From assembly GCF_921293095.1 (NCBI RefSeq), contig NC_060251.1, positions 97,326,566 through 97,390,565 on the forward strand: DNA of 64,000 bases. Direction: 5' to 3'. This DNA comes from Ischnura elegans (lineage: Eukaryota > Arthropoda > Insecta > Odonata > Coenagrionidae). The notes under the pieces are model-generated. The model searched no databases. It worked only from the letters and a program-made list of their open reading frames with translations, and was not told the origin of the DNA. Positions 1 to 12,291 of the stretch are shown here, one piece after another (positions within the stretch are counted from its first letter, which is position 1; each line of letters opens with the position of its first letter). Made by a program: the position numbers and the translations under genes.

Positions 1-785
1 GACAAATACGAAGGTTCCGTAACCTTCCTTTTTGTCTTCGTTCTCAAGCTTCGCTTCTAAAGTTTACTTTGTTTCCCGCATATGGAAGTAATTTAACCAT
101 GTGTTTTCTTACATTTTAAAGTAAGAACGGTTGATAAATATTTCCAAGCCTTTCTTGCACTAGGGAAACGTTTGAAGAGGTTTAGATTCATTTGGTCTAT
201 CATTGGTACAACTTCACGACACAGAGAGCTTAATTATTTATTAGTCATTTAATTATTCATTGTTTTTAATTTAATTATTACAATGTTCCTCATTTGGTTG
301 ATTAGTATATGATTCTGATTATTATTTTAAAGAAACCGATTAGGGGGGCGCTGAGTATAGGTTTATGTATCCAAGGGGGCTCGAAAAAGTTTGGGAAACA
401 CTGATCTAGACTCTGATGCGTTCCGCCTCTAATACTATTTTCACGTCAACCTGTCATCCTTCAGCAAAGGACTACTTTGTATCCGTCTCTCTCATTGGAC
501 GATTGAATATGCATGACCCGCCGCAACCGATCGTCGTGATTACGTCAAGAGTACGGGAGCGACGTTGTGCAATCTTCATGGCGGATGCAATTACGCTGCT
601 CTATTGTCTTGCGTCCGAAAATTTGATCTCGTCAGGCAAAGTACGCCCTTCGAGAAAGTTGCTTCCATGGAAACTCGGATGCACTTGACGTCAGTCGCGT
701 AAATCATGAAAAAAGTTATCAATTATTTCGTAAGTAATCGGAATTGGATTTCAAGGTTGATTTATACGGTTTATTTGCAGAAATT
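1..785. other. Unassigned flank
   Basis: No gene, RNA or repeat with a recognisable family is visible. There are AT-rich tracts around 230-350 and only short chance reading frames. The stretch ends where the left arm of a long inverted repeat begins. Confidence 0.5.
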
Positions 786-1475
786 GATACCGACGAGCGC
801 TAAACATTGTGGAAGTAATAAGTAGTTTCCTTCATCAAAGAAAACGAAAGGCATAGATTGCGATTCGTTAACCGCCATTAGTGTATTCATAATATACATA
901 TTATTTGGTTTTAGAAATACCGGTTTAGACGAATGGCAATGGTCAATTTTATCCTCATTTGAAAAAGGCCAGATTGGCACCCATGCAATGCCATTTCACG
1001 TGAAGTCAGAGGGACCAAGATGCTATACGAGTAGTCAGGATTTTAACATCGTATGAGATTACCGATGCATGCATGAGGCTCAGAGGTCAGGGAAAAGATC
1101 TCTTAATAATTACCTATTAAAACTGCCTATGGTCGGAAAGTTTCCTTCGTTTGATAGGGTATTAATAATCCTTATTTAAGCCAAGCGCCTCCTAATAGCA
1201 GGGTACTCTGCTACCTGCTAGCAGTCTGCATCGCAGCAGCGCACATATCCTCCACTCAACGACACCTCACACGGTGACAGCGGGAACCAGAATTACGTCA
1301 CACGGGCTTTTCCCAGCATTCATACTTAGCCGTCGCGTTTTCGCGTGCTTAAAATGTTTCATTTTTCATGAAATCGCGAAAAATAGATATCGTCATTTAA
1401 AAATCTAAAAGCCTGAAATTCGTACTTCAGGAGTAATAATCCTCAGATTTAGGCAATAAAAAAATAATAATAGGT
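786..1475 (+). repeat. Left arm of ~5.1-kb inverted repeat
   Basis: This arm matches the reverse complement of about 5244-5945 over roughly 690 bp, at an estimated 80-85% identity by eye. Shared landmarks include the GC-rich block around 1255-1320 (matching 5395-5465), the stretch around 1150-1240 (matching 5470-5570) and the segment 915-980 (matching 5745-5810). The outer edge fades near 786 and the inner edge near 1475. Both arms keep an open frame of about 60 codons (plus strand here, minus strand in the right arm) sharing a LDEWQWSIL segment. By inspection the codon differences are mostly replacement changes, so selection on a protein is not evident. The pair may be the long terminal inverted repeats of a non-autonomous DNA transposon or an inverted segmental duplication. 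Confidence 0.8.
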
Positions 1476-4400
1476 AACCACCCTATTGCTAATTGTTAGC
1501 AGAACAACGTTCATGGGGCTAAATTTATCGGTGGATAATGTAAATCTAGAAAAAAATAGCAACTACCGGTATTCTTCCTCCCAAGAAAAGTATTCTACCG
1601 GTAAAAGTAAGTTTACAGGGAGAATTTGCGAATCGCCTCGACTATTCCCTATTCCCTGTCTGAAATTCCCACTTCAATTCCCAGAAAGGTCAACTTCCTT
1701 TCGTGCTATCAATAAATCCAATTCACTTCTTCTCCCCTCTACACTAACCTATCAGCTTACTTAATTTTTTTCGTTCATCACGGCTTTTAGTACTCCTTTC
1801 CCCCTTAGTAATTATGACGTCATTATCTCGAAAACGCTTAGAGATAGATCAAAACAAACAGAAATTCGTGCCTAAAGACCTTTATTTTCAGGTTTTACGT
1901 ATGGGTAGTACTTGTTCTGCCCCAAAAAACTCAATCGAGGGTCCTCCGTACTTAGGGCTCTTGGGGAACGGGTTGCCGTTATTTTTAAGTAACCAAATTT
2001 TAACACGCGAATATAAACCTCATGTGAATAATTTTGAGATTGAGAAAACATATAACTTCTCAATTCTGAAAAGTAAGGGCCGGCCTACTGCCCAAGTTAA
2101 AAATAATGTCACTAGGATACATATATTCCTTCACGAACACAGTACATGCGCAGTACAACACAAATTATACGTCTCATACATACTTTGCAGTAATTTGGGC
2201 GTTTCCATTCCTTGGTTAATACGCCGAACAAAGAAAATAAAATCAAATTATACTATGGCGAAGAAATTAATAGAAAATATTGCTGTTATAACTACATTTC
2301 ATCACAAAAAATAAATATGGTGGAAAAAATTATATCTGGGAAGAGGAATTAATAAGGAGAGGTATAAAAAACTCCCACGAAGGAACTTGACACTGAGAAC
2401 GTATTCTTTTCACGCGACGAAGCCATAAAAAAAAGGAGAAATTCCTTTTGAAACTCGAGTTAGTGACGAATAGGACGTTCTCAGGTGGGCGACATTGCCG
2501 AAAGGCTTTTAGGAAGGCATTTCGTTACGGAAGCCACAAAAAAATAAACAAAACACGCGCGGATATAATGGCGAGCATTGTCACCCTATCGCTACATTCA
2601 CAGTGTCATCACATGACTCCTGAAAAGATCTCCTCGAATTGTTTGTAAGGCTTTCCGATTTTTTCAACCCGAACCGAGTTCAACGATCTTTTATAGACAT
2701 AACGATCCTTGGGGATACAGAACTCTTCTAAAAAACATCCTTTCCCCGAAGAAATTCTTAATTCAAAATAAGAATTCGTAACGAGGAGACAGCGGTCATT
2801 CATCTTCCATCATACTCCAATTTCTAGCGGCTCAACACCCACGCATTTATTTTCCCTGAAAGGAATATTTCCATCCAGCGTGGATTTGGCAAATATTTGC
2901 GAATGTAAGCGTTTCCCAAAACCAAACTATGTTCCAAAAGGTACTACTAACGAGGGTTGCCAGTCCGCTGGTTTCTCCAAATGAGTTCACGTCATTTTTT
3001 GCGTAACAGTGTAGTAGATTATGGTCAATTCAAATGGCTGATGATGCAATCCGATTCGAAAATTAGGATTGGATTGTTAGAATACGAGAGTATTATCTAT
3101 ATTGCAAAACGAAAGGCAACCAACGGTATCGTATCGTAAAAATGCGTCGTGATGCGACACGGAAGTAACGTAATTCAAAGGAGTCTTCAGTGTGAAAAAA
3201 TGGGAAAACATCAGACGCCGTAAGTGCATAAAATATTTCCACGAACAAAAATAAATTTTCAGTGAAAATCACTGAAACAAAGGTGAATTGTAGGCTTCTG
3301 TGAAGGAAAACGTAGAAATAAATTATGAAAAGAAAGTGCCGAAGCTAGACTGGAACTTGAAGTAATTTTTTAGATAATGAAGTAAAATATTATACATAAA
3401 TCACTCCTAAACACATTAATCCGGTTCAAAGAATTCAATAAAATTTAACAAGTCAATCGAAAACCAATTGCCATGGTAAATTATAACTTTGAGTTGTTTT
3501 AAAGGTAATAAATTTGAAATTAAATTGTTTAAATGCTTTTTTATTTAAACTATAGGCTATATAACCCATATGTGAGTGATTTTAGAACATCACCCGATGG
3601 ACTGTGACACTACAGTTTGATTGAATTCTGAGACCCGCATTTTGGACACTCGCCTTAAGTAACCACCACCATTAAGTGCTTAGAAAGGATGGGTGTACCA
3701 AATTTTGCTTCACTATCTAAAAAATAGTAATCTTTCGAAAATAAAAAATTACAATGCATTTTCTTGCATTAAAAATAAGCCAGAAAGTCGTTCGTTGCTA
3801 GAGGCGATCCGTGATGAATTTTGAGAATAATCCAATAAAATAATTAAACTTCATCAACGTGACACATATTTCATTTTTTTGCTTTACTTTTCCGTTATGA
3901 ACAATTGTTCCCATCATTATTAGTACTATTAGAAAGCTTCAAACCTAAATCAGATTTTTATGAGAAGATACAAGAGCTTTATTAGTCACGGTTTCTTGCT
4001 ATCCGACCCCGGGTGTGCTTTAAAGTGAGTAAACAATTACATTAAGCGTAGATATATGATGAGTAACAACAAATATTTTCAATGTACCTTAAAAAATTGT
4101 TAGACAAATATTAAATAGTGGTATTGTATTTGATGGAATGAATTAGACGGGGATTAAACTTCCAAACCCATGATGATGCAATTAACCCTACAGGCTAGCA
4201 TAGACTGTGTTTGCAGAAATTCATTCCTTCCCAGCATACTAGAGTTAGCAGGTAAATTACTATGTGATTTCCCTTCACTCCCGAAACTACTAGAGCCGCT
4301 TTGGCTAGCAAAATGAGACTCCTAGCCTCACAACATTAAGTTATCTCGCAGATTATACATGCTCGTGGCCGTACTGGTCTCCGAATTAGGAAACCTTTGG

Positions 4401-5243
4401 ATTTCGGCTCAAAATGTCTCCGGGCGTTCAATGGTCGCGTCAAATAACAAAGCAAGAGAAGCGTTTACTTAGGATACAGTATGTGGACCAGTTTAATGAA
4501 CGGCGGTGAATCTAATTGTGATTACACTCCTGCCTGAGTTAAGGCACCGAAATGTATGCACTCTCAGATACAAGGTTCCAAGTCAAAAGACTCCGCTACT
4601 GAGATTTTTATGAGCGCATGGCTTTAAAATTATTTTTTAACGGATAAAAACTCTCACTCACTCAGTTATTTGGATAATTTTGGATACCTGAGGGTAGAGA
4701 TCACCGCGAACTAAGTCAAAGAAGTGAGAATTTCACACATTCAGGGTTGGGGGCTAGTTTCTTTCTTAGGGCCACCTTGGACTATCAGGATTTTGTAGGA
4801 GGATGTTTAACCGAAATCTTCAACTGGGGTTTAAACCCGGGACCCCTCGATCCGCAGCCAAGTGTTCTCAACTATAAGATATTACTTCATCCCTGCATTT
4901 TAAAAAAATCACCTTGAAGAAAAAATCAGATTATGACTAGTTAACATCATTTTACTCACATGTTTCAATGTCGCTTAATTCGGTTAATTAGAGCCAAAAA
5001 TACTTTCGGTGACACAGAAAACCGAAATAAATCTTAAAGAATTGGAGTACAAGTCATATCATAAGAGGATTTATTAGAATTCAAGTAGCTTAAACTCACT
5101 TAACTAATACAATGATGATACACAAATATTGAAAATCATAGGGAAAATAGGCATTATTTTCGGGTTGTCCACCTAGTCAAGTTTTTCATTACCAACGTAT
5201 CAATGCTCGACTCGCTAATTGAAGAATTTCAATATGTGGTTTC
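1476..5243. other. Spacer between the inverted arms
   Basis: AT-rich DNA of about 3.8 kb. No transposase, reverse transcriptase or other recognisable domain is seen. The longest frame (1814-2314 plus, 166 codons) resembles no family I know. One weak tRNA-like promoter relic lies near 4826-4895 and is listed separately. Confidence 0.45.
4826..4895 (-). repeat. tRNA-like SINE relic
   Basis: Read on the minus strand, a tRNA-like series is visible: a box A-like segment (TAGTTGAGAACACTTGG), then a box B-like GGGTTTAAACCC about 30 bases on. No complete cloverleaf forms, so this is a degenerate tRNA-derived SINE head rather than a tRNA gene. The family is not identified. Confidence 0.35.
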
Positions 5244-5945
5244 CTATTATTTTTTAATTGCCTTAATCGAAAGATTATTACTCCTGGCGTATGCATTTCA
5301 CGATTTTAGATTTTAGAATTACGATATCTAATTTTCGTGATTTAATGAAAAGTGAAATTTTTCAAGCGCGCGAAAACGCGACGCCTAAGTAGGAATGATG
5401 GGAAAAGTCCGTGTGACGTATTTCTGGTTCCCGCTGTCGCCGTGTGAGGTAACCTTGGGGTGAGGATATGTGCGCCGCTGCTATGCAGGCTGTTAGCAGG
5501 TAGCCGAGTACCCTGCTATTAGGTAGCGCTTGGCTTAAATAAGGGTTATTAATACCTTATCAAGCAAAGGAAACTTTCCAACCATAAGCAGATTTAATAG
5601 GTAATTATTGAGAGATGTTTCCCTGAGCTATGTGCTTCATGCATGCATTGGTAATCTCATACGATGTAAAACTCCTATCAACTCGTATAGAAACTAGGTC
5701 CCTGTGACGCCGCGTGGAGTGGCACCGCATGGGCGCCATTCTGGCCTTTTTCAAATGCGGTTAAAATTGACCATTGCCACTCGTCTAAACTGGGATTTCT
5801 AAAACCTAATAATTTGTATATTATGAATATACTAGCAAATACAAGAGCAATACAAATAATGGTGGGTAACGAATCGAAATCAATGCCTTTCATTTTCTTT
5901 GATGAAGGAAATTCCCTATTGATGCATTGGCTTCGCTATGAGCGA
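5244..5945 (-). repeat. Right arm of ~5.1-kb inverted repeat
   Basis: Reverse-complement partner of 786-1475. Relative to the left arm it carries a net insertion of 18 bases near 5825-5850, which leaves its minus-strand frame (5678-5893) open. That frame encodes a short hydrophobic run (IALVFASIFIIY), then the segment shared with the left arm, and stops shortly after. There is no splice or promoter evidence that it is expressed. Confidence 0.8.
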
Positions 5946-8900
5946 CGCTTGGAATTCCGTGTTCATGACGATGAAAAATGAAAGGATTACGTATAAAATC
6001 GTTTTCGGCTTAATTTTGTGGAAAATGATATATCCATGATAAAAGTACAAATGGTAATATACACACTATTTTATTTATCACTTAACCGACCATAGTTTCG
6101 TCACTTGGTGTCATTTTCAAGGTAATCCAACAAAAAACTCTCTCGGTATACGTATATACCCAGGCCAAGGTAGGAGGTGGGGGGCATATGGAATTGGAGT
6201 GAGGGGAGTGGAAGGGGGAAACAATTTAGGTGAACAAATGAGTGAAGGCCGAAACCAGACGACATACAGCAAGAGGAGCGTGAAGGTCAGGGTTTTGACG
6301 TCATGGGGAAGCTTAACTTTAACAAAGGTGTGTCCGTTCAAAATAAAACATCATAACAAAGTCCATCCGGGCTGTTGGCAATTTCAAATTTTTCCCTCAA
6401 AGTTTGCAAGCTCGAACTGTTATATGTCTTGTACCTCTCATTAAAAATATTCCTTTGCGGCTGCAATAGCCTGCACATAATTGCTGGCGCCTACTCTGGT
6501 GTGATATTTACGGCATATTGATAGAAAGAATGAGGTAACCGAACTCAAAATTGGGAACTATATTTCTGTTTCCTAGACATCCAGCTTCATTTAGCTAGAA
6601 CAGAAAGATTTCAGCTATATGAGACACTAGATTAATCATAATGATAATCGTTATGTATAATTATCATTACGTTCAAACAACCTACTGCGGGAAATATGTG
6701 AAGTTAAAGTAATCGGCGATAAGCGAAAGATTAAACGTTATTCCAACGGGTATCCGAGATCGATATCCAATCTTAGTAATGCCCGACGGGAGTCCATTAA
6801 TCCGATGGCATTAGAAATAATTCAAACGAGTGGATATCATATTTCTACCTCCGCACGATAAATCAGCAATAAGGATTACGAGTCATTTAATGGAGCCCAG
6901 AGGAACACCGTCAATTTTTCATGCAAGCGGGTCACAATTTTTATCTCCCACGAGGATGAAAATCTTCACATGGGCTGCGTCAGCTCAGTCTGGGTCACTC
7001 ATTGAGTGCTTAAGGGCCAACACTATTTCGTGAGGGATAGATCTTCTAGGGAACAAAAAAAATTGTGATTTATTTATAGCAACGTTCATTTCAAGATGGT
7101 ATGATGCTCCGATTATTTAAAAATATTTCGTGCCTAGCTCAAGACTGATAATCAACACATCGAAGCGGTATAAATATATTTAGTGTATTTTTTGCACCAT
7201 CATCTTCTTCTCCATTAATCTATGAATCAAATTATTTGCAAAACACCTCACCATAACTTTTAATTCCGCGAAAACAGTAATCGCTATTCACTTAGCAATC
7301 AAAACCAGGACTTTTTTATTTTTATGGTGAATAAAGTCCTAATATTTTTAAATTTTCCCATTCCAATTGAAATTAGTTTGCCCAGAAAGTTATTCCTTGA
7401 GTTGATTCCTTCGGATATTCCTAAATGATTCTCACGTGGAAGCAATCACAGAGCATTTGGAGCAAATGAAGTAATCCTAATAATCGAAACACTAAGATGA
7501 TAGAAAAAAAAACCTCCGCATATATTGCAACACTGAATAGATTTATTTCGTGGAATCAGCCGGAAATGGAAATTGCTGCTGTATTTTTGAGTATGTTTGA
7601 ACTCGAAAAACCATGAACATTAAGATGAGCAACCATAACACCAGTTAACGATAAACTTCATGTAACTACTTTTACCATGACCCAGAAAAAATTAAACATT
7701 TTCAAGAACAATAGCTCGAAACGCAAATCCATTGCGAAATAGATTTAGGTAGACCTATTGAAAGATTACATGACTGTCAATAAAAGTAGCTAACTCCCTT
7801 ATTAACGGTTATAATTTGAGAGATTTTGAGTTTTTCTTAACCAATGGCTTAAACAACGAAAAGAAGAGTAATACATAAATAATATACATAAATTAATGAG
7901 AAAATACAGACGCTGTTCATTGCTCTCTTCAAAAAATTCACACCAAGGTAAAGGACGTTTAGGAAGCGCCAACAATCAAGTTAACTTGACGTCGAAGAAC
8001 GACATTCACGTATTACAAATTACGAACCTCCATGTTCCTCTAACTTTGTACTCTGTACTTCCAACGGAGATGACATCTAGCGGTCATCATCGAGTTAAAA
8101 CAAATGTTTATAGAGTTTCCAATAGTGCCAATCTCAGAGTATCTAACTAAACGATAACCTACGGACTTAAATAGCTCTACTCCATCAATAATATCGAAGT
8201 CATTAACCTAGTGATGACCGCTGGATATCTCCTTAGGTACTTCGTAATCGTCATATGAGTTCGTTATCTTAGGTAAAAACCAGTGAACTAGAAAAGAAGG
8301 AAACTGAATTAATACCACTTTCAAACACGTCGAAAGTTTGATAAAAAGGCAGTTGGAGTTAGTCCCAAATTAAATAAATGCATGCAATAAATGGCAGAGG
8401 TCATTTTATGAAAAAAAAATTTATTTTAAGGCAGAAAAATTAATCTTTACTTCCTAATAGTTAACTTTAAGTGCCAATTAGTTTCCACACACTGCATCAA
8501 TATCAAAATGAATAAATGAAATTGTAAAAGAAGCCCTTGAAAAAAATTCCACCATCACGACTTTACACGACGGGTTTCATGGTACTAGAAGAGTAATTTC
8601 CATCATTAATCTAAGAAAAAATATATCTTAATGGCAAAGCTTTAATTTAAAAAAATAAGTTTTCATGCTAAGTATTTTCAAAACTAATTAATTGAAATGT
8701 GGGCTATTTTTTAAACTTTCGGTATAAACACACCTGTTTTTCTGGTAATCGCTATGGCGACGAGAATTTCACCAAAATCTTCTTCCACGTAATGGATTAC
8801 ACTTCTCCTCACCTCCTTGATACCCCTCTGATTCCCATTAGTCGCCTCCTTTACAACCTCTCGGCCCATTTCAATCATCTAAAGCGCCAACCGAGTCGAT

Positions 8901-9454
8901 ATCCTCACAGCCCCCCCCCCAAAACCCACCTTATTTCCACACTCTTTAATTCCTCTCCATCGACTCCAATCTCCACCTCATCCTGATTCTAAATTTATCA
9001 ACTCTCGCATCGTCGTTACTGTTGATCCGAAACGTGTGCTAAAAATGTATTCAAACGAAATCCCACTCCAACAGACAGTAAATGGACGCGGAATCTAGAA
9101 TTAGATGCAGCCCATGAGATTAATTTGCAGAGGAGCGATTTCAAATTTCATTTCCGTGAATGGTTTAAAGTATGTTCTTCAAGTCAATGCAAACAATATA
9201 TTTTTAATAATACATATTTTAATAATTAAACTTTTTATTTTCATGGAATTGATTTCTGGGATTTAAAAAAAGCTGAATTATTAAAAAAATGTATTTTCAT
9301 TAACTAAAAGCACATAATTAAAATATGGAGAAATTGGAACCTGAACACCGCGGAAATCTACGTAGTCACAGCACATAATTAAGACCACTCGTGAAAATGA
9401 GATTTTATATCGGTAATTCCAGTCATTCTGATCGATTCCCTGCTTTTTACGGAT
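5946..9454. other. Unassigned AT-rich DNA
   Basis: No recognisable gene. One diverged hairpin-type repeat lies at 8050-8250 (listed separately). Positions 8800-8990 are pyrimidine-rich with a C10 run near 8911, which produces a spurious proline and serine-rich frame. Confidence 0.4.
8050..8250. repeat. Small inverted repeat, MITE-like
   Basis: The segment around 8055-8098 pairs with the reverse complement of about 8198-8245. A CAGCGGTCATCA-like core is shared, with scattered mismatches. The whole is about 190 bp with no coding capacity, consistent with an old MITE. Exact termini and target duplication cannot be fixed by eye. Confidence 0.4.
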
Positions 9455-9625
9455 GGCACCTAGATGACCACGGTTTTACGTCCCATTCGAAGGTTGTTTT
9501 GCTGTACTTAAAGCGCTCTAAACAAAGGATCTGAGCACGAATCGGGATGAAAAATTTCTGTCCGCGCCGGGATTCGAACTCGAGCCCACGCTGTGAGAAT
9601 CCAGCTCATTTCAATTAAGCGAGTG
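9455..9625 (-). repeat. tRNA-derived SINE, family 2
   Basis: On the minus strand a tRNA-like head with box B GAGTTCGAATCCC (around 9565-9585) is followed by a tail containing GGGACGTAAAACCGTGGTC. The same arrangement and almost the same tail block recur at 31740-31961, so the two are copies of one family. Box A is degenerate here. SINEs of this type depend on a partner LINE for mobility. Confidence 0.65.
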
Positions 9626-10375
9626 AAGAGTAAGCACGCACACTCATTATTTATTTCTTTTTCTCAAAATTGATTAAAATTTAGGCATGTGCCTAATTCG
9701 GAACATTAGGTATTCCCGTCATACAGCGTCATATTGGTTTACTACATATTACATTTTAGTAAATCAAGAGGTTTACAAAATAAATTTTAGAAACATATGA
9801 ACTTACCAAGGGAAGACAGACACTAAAAGAAAAACACAGCAAGTAGACGATCTTCAACGCGGTTTGCTTTGAATTTTTCCGATCAACGCTGGAGTTCTAC
9901 CTTTCCTCGCTTGGTGTCGAAACTTATTACTGTCGGCAAATAAGAACGTGCCGAAAACGTCACAATGGGCAATAGTGAAATAACTCACTTGACTACTGAG
10001 GCAAAATGATTCTGGATGTACCTGGATGACCTGTCGTTAAAGGGTTATACATACAGATTAGTGATAGCCGTTGATTAAATCCCCAAGTAAATAAATGTAA
10101 CATCTAAGAAAACACCAAAATTTATATCGAGCAATGTAAATTAATACCGTGGAGAACTGAATAGTAACACTAAATATTAAAGATTAGGCTGATACCACCG
10201 ATGCTTATTTTTTTGTTCCAGGAACAGGAGAAAACTCTAGGCGCATGATTACCTTTAGAAATGGAGAACTGTTTTATAATGTATGTTGCAACAAAGCGCT
10301 TCATATCCGGTAGCCCGAGTAACCCGAATCTGCAGAATTATCATTCATAATAATAATTTCTCCAAAGAAAACAGG
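9626..10375. other. Unassigned DNA
   Basis: Nothing recognisable. AT-rich, with short frames only. Confidence 0.45.
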
Positions 10376-10505
10376 TTTCCCCAACCACAAGAATTTTAAT
10401 ATAGTTTACAAACTCATTCACAATCACCTACACTCTAGGCATCCACATGAGGTACTTGAACCCACGGCCTTCGGTATGGCAGTCGACGACTTTACCCTAC
10501 CGGCA
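10376..10505 (-). repeat. tRNA-Gly-like SINE, family 1
   Basis: On the minus strand, a box A-like GGTAGGGTAAAGTCGTCGAC is followed by a GACTGCCA anticodon-loop region and a box B-like GTGGGTTCAAGTACC. It is a diverged copy of the family best preserved at 30381-30556. The 3' part (lower coordinates) can be followed weakly towards 10376. Confidence 0.6.
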
Positions 10506-10629
10506 CAGTGGCCTTCAAAAATTTGGCGCGAGGATACTTGAGTTGGTGAAATACCATAAGGAATAAGTGACATCCCCAAATTACTGTATCTAGCAATGGA
10601 CTTAGCCCGTGCGGAAGCACCTCTTCGGC

Positions 10630-10635
10630 AAAAAA
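10630..10635 (-). terminator. Pol III T6 terminator of tRNA-Thr
   Basis: On the minus strand a run of six T lies two bases past the discriminator base of the tRNA-Thr gene. A run of four or more T is the normal RNA polymerase III stop signal, and its placement supports a functional transcription unit. Confidence 0.75.
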
Positions 10636-10637
10636 TT

Positions 10638-10710
10638 TGCCTCCTGAGAGAATTGAACTCTCGACCCCTGGTTTACAAGACCAGTGCTCTAACCACTGAG
10701 CTAAGGAGGC
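10638..10710 (-). tRNA. tRNA-Thr (anticodon UGU)
   Basis: This 73-nt minus-strand sequence folds into a full cloverleaf with no mismatches. The acceptor stem is GCCTCCT/AGGAGGC, the D stem GCTC/GAGC, the anticodon stem CTGGT/ACCAG with loop CTTGTAA, and the T stem GAGAG/CTCTC. Anticodon TGT reads threonine ACA/ACG codons. Box A (TAGCTCAGTGG) is canonical and box B (GAGTTCAATTC) departs slightly from consensus. There is no intron, and the CCA end is not encoded, as expected for a eukaryotic nuclear tRNA. A T6 terminator follows directly. Perfect pairing separates it from the decayed tRNA-like SINE heads elsewhere in the window. Confidence 0.93.
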
Positions 10711-10821
10711 GCCGATAAACACCTTCCCATTATACCTTACATTGTCTTCCATCATGACGTCTTCTAACTCAACGCAAGCAAAGTAAGTGATCTCACGTTC
10801 CATATAAATTTATTCCATTAA

Positions 10822-11053
10822 GGCCGTTTTACATGGGGCACGGAATTGCGCAGGTTAGAGCTGTATTAATTTCTAAAATGGCGTGGAATTGCGCGAATGC
10901 ATGAACGAAATTAGAACAGGGGCTATTTTGCCGACTCGCATCCACGCATTCTCGCATTGTTCTAGCAATTCACCGCTTCACACGACGCAATTTTGATTGC
11001 GCCTTCGCACGTACGTCAGATTGCGCAATTCCGTGTACCGTGTACAACGGCGT
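10822..11053. mobile_element. MITE with TTAA flanks
   Basis: About 232 bp bounded by TTAA at 10818-10821 and 11054-11057. The ends are imperfect inverted repeats: the left starts GGCCGTTTTACATGG and the right, read inward, starts ACGCCGTTGTACACGG. Both continue into a shared CACGGAATTGCGCA. There is no coding capacity. Ends of the form TTAAGGCC also occur at 12292-13172. A piggyBac-like (TTAA) or PIF/Harbinger-like (TTA or TAA) source is possible and cannot be settled by eye. Confidence 0.75.
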
Positions 11054-12014
11054 TTAAGGAGAATAACCTAGATATTTTTCTCTACGTACTAGCTAGGGAC
11101 TATTATACTATTTAAAATATTTCTGATGATAGCAACATTAATACTACCTAGGGACTGAGACTATGGAGGTTCTAGGTGAACCCTTATAAGGATACAGCAA
11201 ACCGGGGCCGGGAACCAAGCCCGTGGTTTATACGCCCCATCACCCGGGGAGGGGCTGGAGAGGAAGGGAAAAGGATAGAGGCGCCGCCGCGATGGGAGCC
11301 CGCCGACGCCTCTGGGAAGGGATAGGAGCGGAAGGGAGGGGACGGGGGAAAAACACCCCAACGCTATAGAAGCGAAGGAGGCCCTACTATTAGCGAAACC
11401 AAGCATACATATGCAATTAATTTTCTACCAATCCTAGTGGATTTTCTATGAGGAAGAAAAATCCATCGATCGAATCGATAGATAGCTACCTAGGGACTAT
11501 TTGACTAATAAACACATACGTGATAATAGCAACATAATAGGAAATGATACCATCTGGTATCGCACACACATGCCAAACCACCCGCTGCTTTCTCTCTCAA
11601 CATTTATTTTCCTCCTATGACTGATCACCGCTGGGTTTATTGGCTGGCTCGGAACGCGAATTTGTGAGACCCGTCCCAAATGGAGGGTTGAGTTACGGAC
11701 GGGACACGAAAGGAAAAATAGAAACGAATGGGGATCTGCCGCTGGCATATGCCCCGTCTGCAACAAATGTCAAGAGCTAACGTGCCATACGTTATCAGCA
11801 GACATCGATCCAAACGCGGACTTACCTCGTCTCAACGCCAAGCACAGGGAAACATGCTGGCTCGATATAGGAGGAATTTTTTTACGGAACCTACTCAATG
11901 CGTGAATTTTTTGGTATACTTCTATTTATTTTATTTTATTCCCAAACCACCGAAGTTCATATTAGCCATTGTATACCGGGATATTCAAACAATTTAACAT
12001 ATACGAACAACCAA
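11054..12014. other. Unassigned, with a short direct repeat
   Basis: A segment near 11090-11150 (CTAGGGACTAT, then GATAGCAACAT) recurs in the same orientation near 11490-11540, so the 400 bp between may be an insertion or part of a duplicated unit. Positions 11190-11370 are G-rich and purine-rich on the plus strand and create spurious frames. No gene recognised. Confidence 0.4.
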
Positions 12015-12110
12015 GACCCGGAAAGGGGAAACTTAACCGGGCGGGACTGGAGCCCATGACCTCTTGCTAGGCAGGCGAGGACTTCACCCCGCCGCCATCG
12101 AGGCCGGCTA
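12015..12110 (-). repeat. tRNA-Gly-like SINE, family 1
   Basis: On the minus strand GCGGGGTGAAGTCCTCGCC (box A region) is followed by a TGCCTAG anticodon loop and a box B-like GGCTCCAGTCCCGCC. It is homologous to 30381-30556 with scattered substitutions. Confidence 0.65.
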
Positions 12111-12291
12111 TTTTCCGGGGATTCCACCGCATATAGGATAAAACAACGCTTTCTTCATAATTTGGCTATCTCTAAAGGGTAAATTTTAAAGTTACACACA
12201 ACTGAGCTCAATGGGAATATTGCAATTACTTATTTAATAAATTATTTTAATAATTTCCTACAAATCTTGTCACGTTTCATACAAAATCTAT

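Noticed and set aside
1814..2314. 166-codon plus-strand frame inside the large inverted repeat
   Set aside because: No known domain, no promoter or splice support, lies in anonymous AT-rich spacer.
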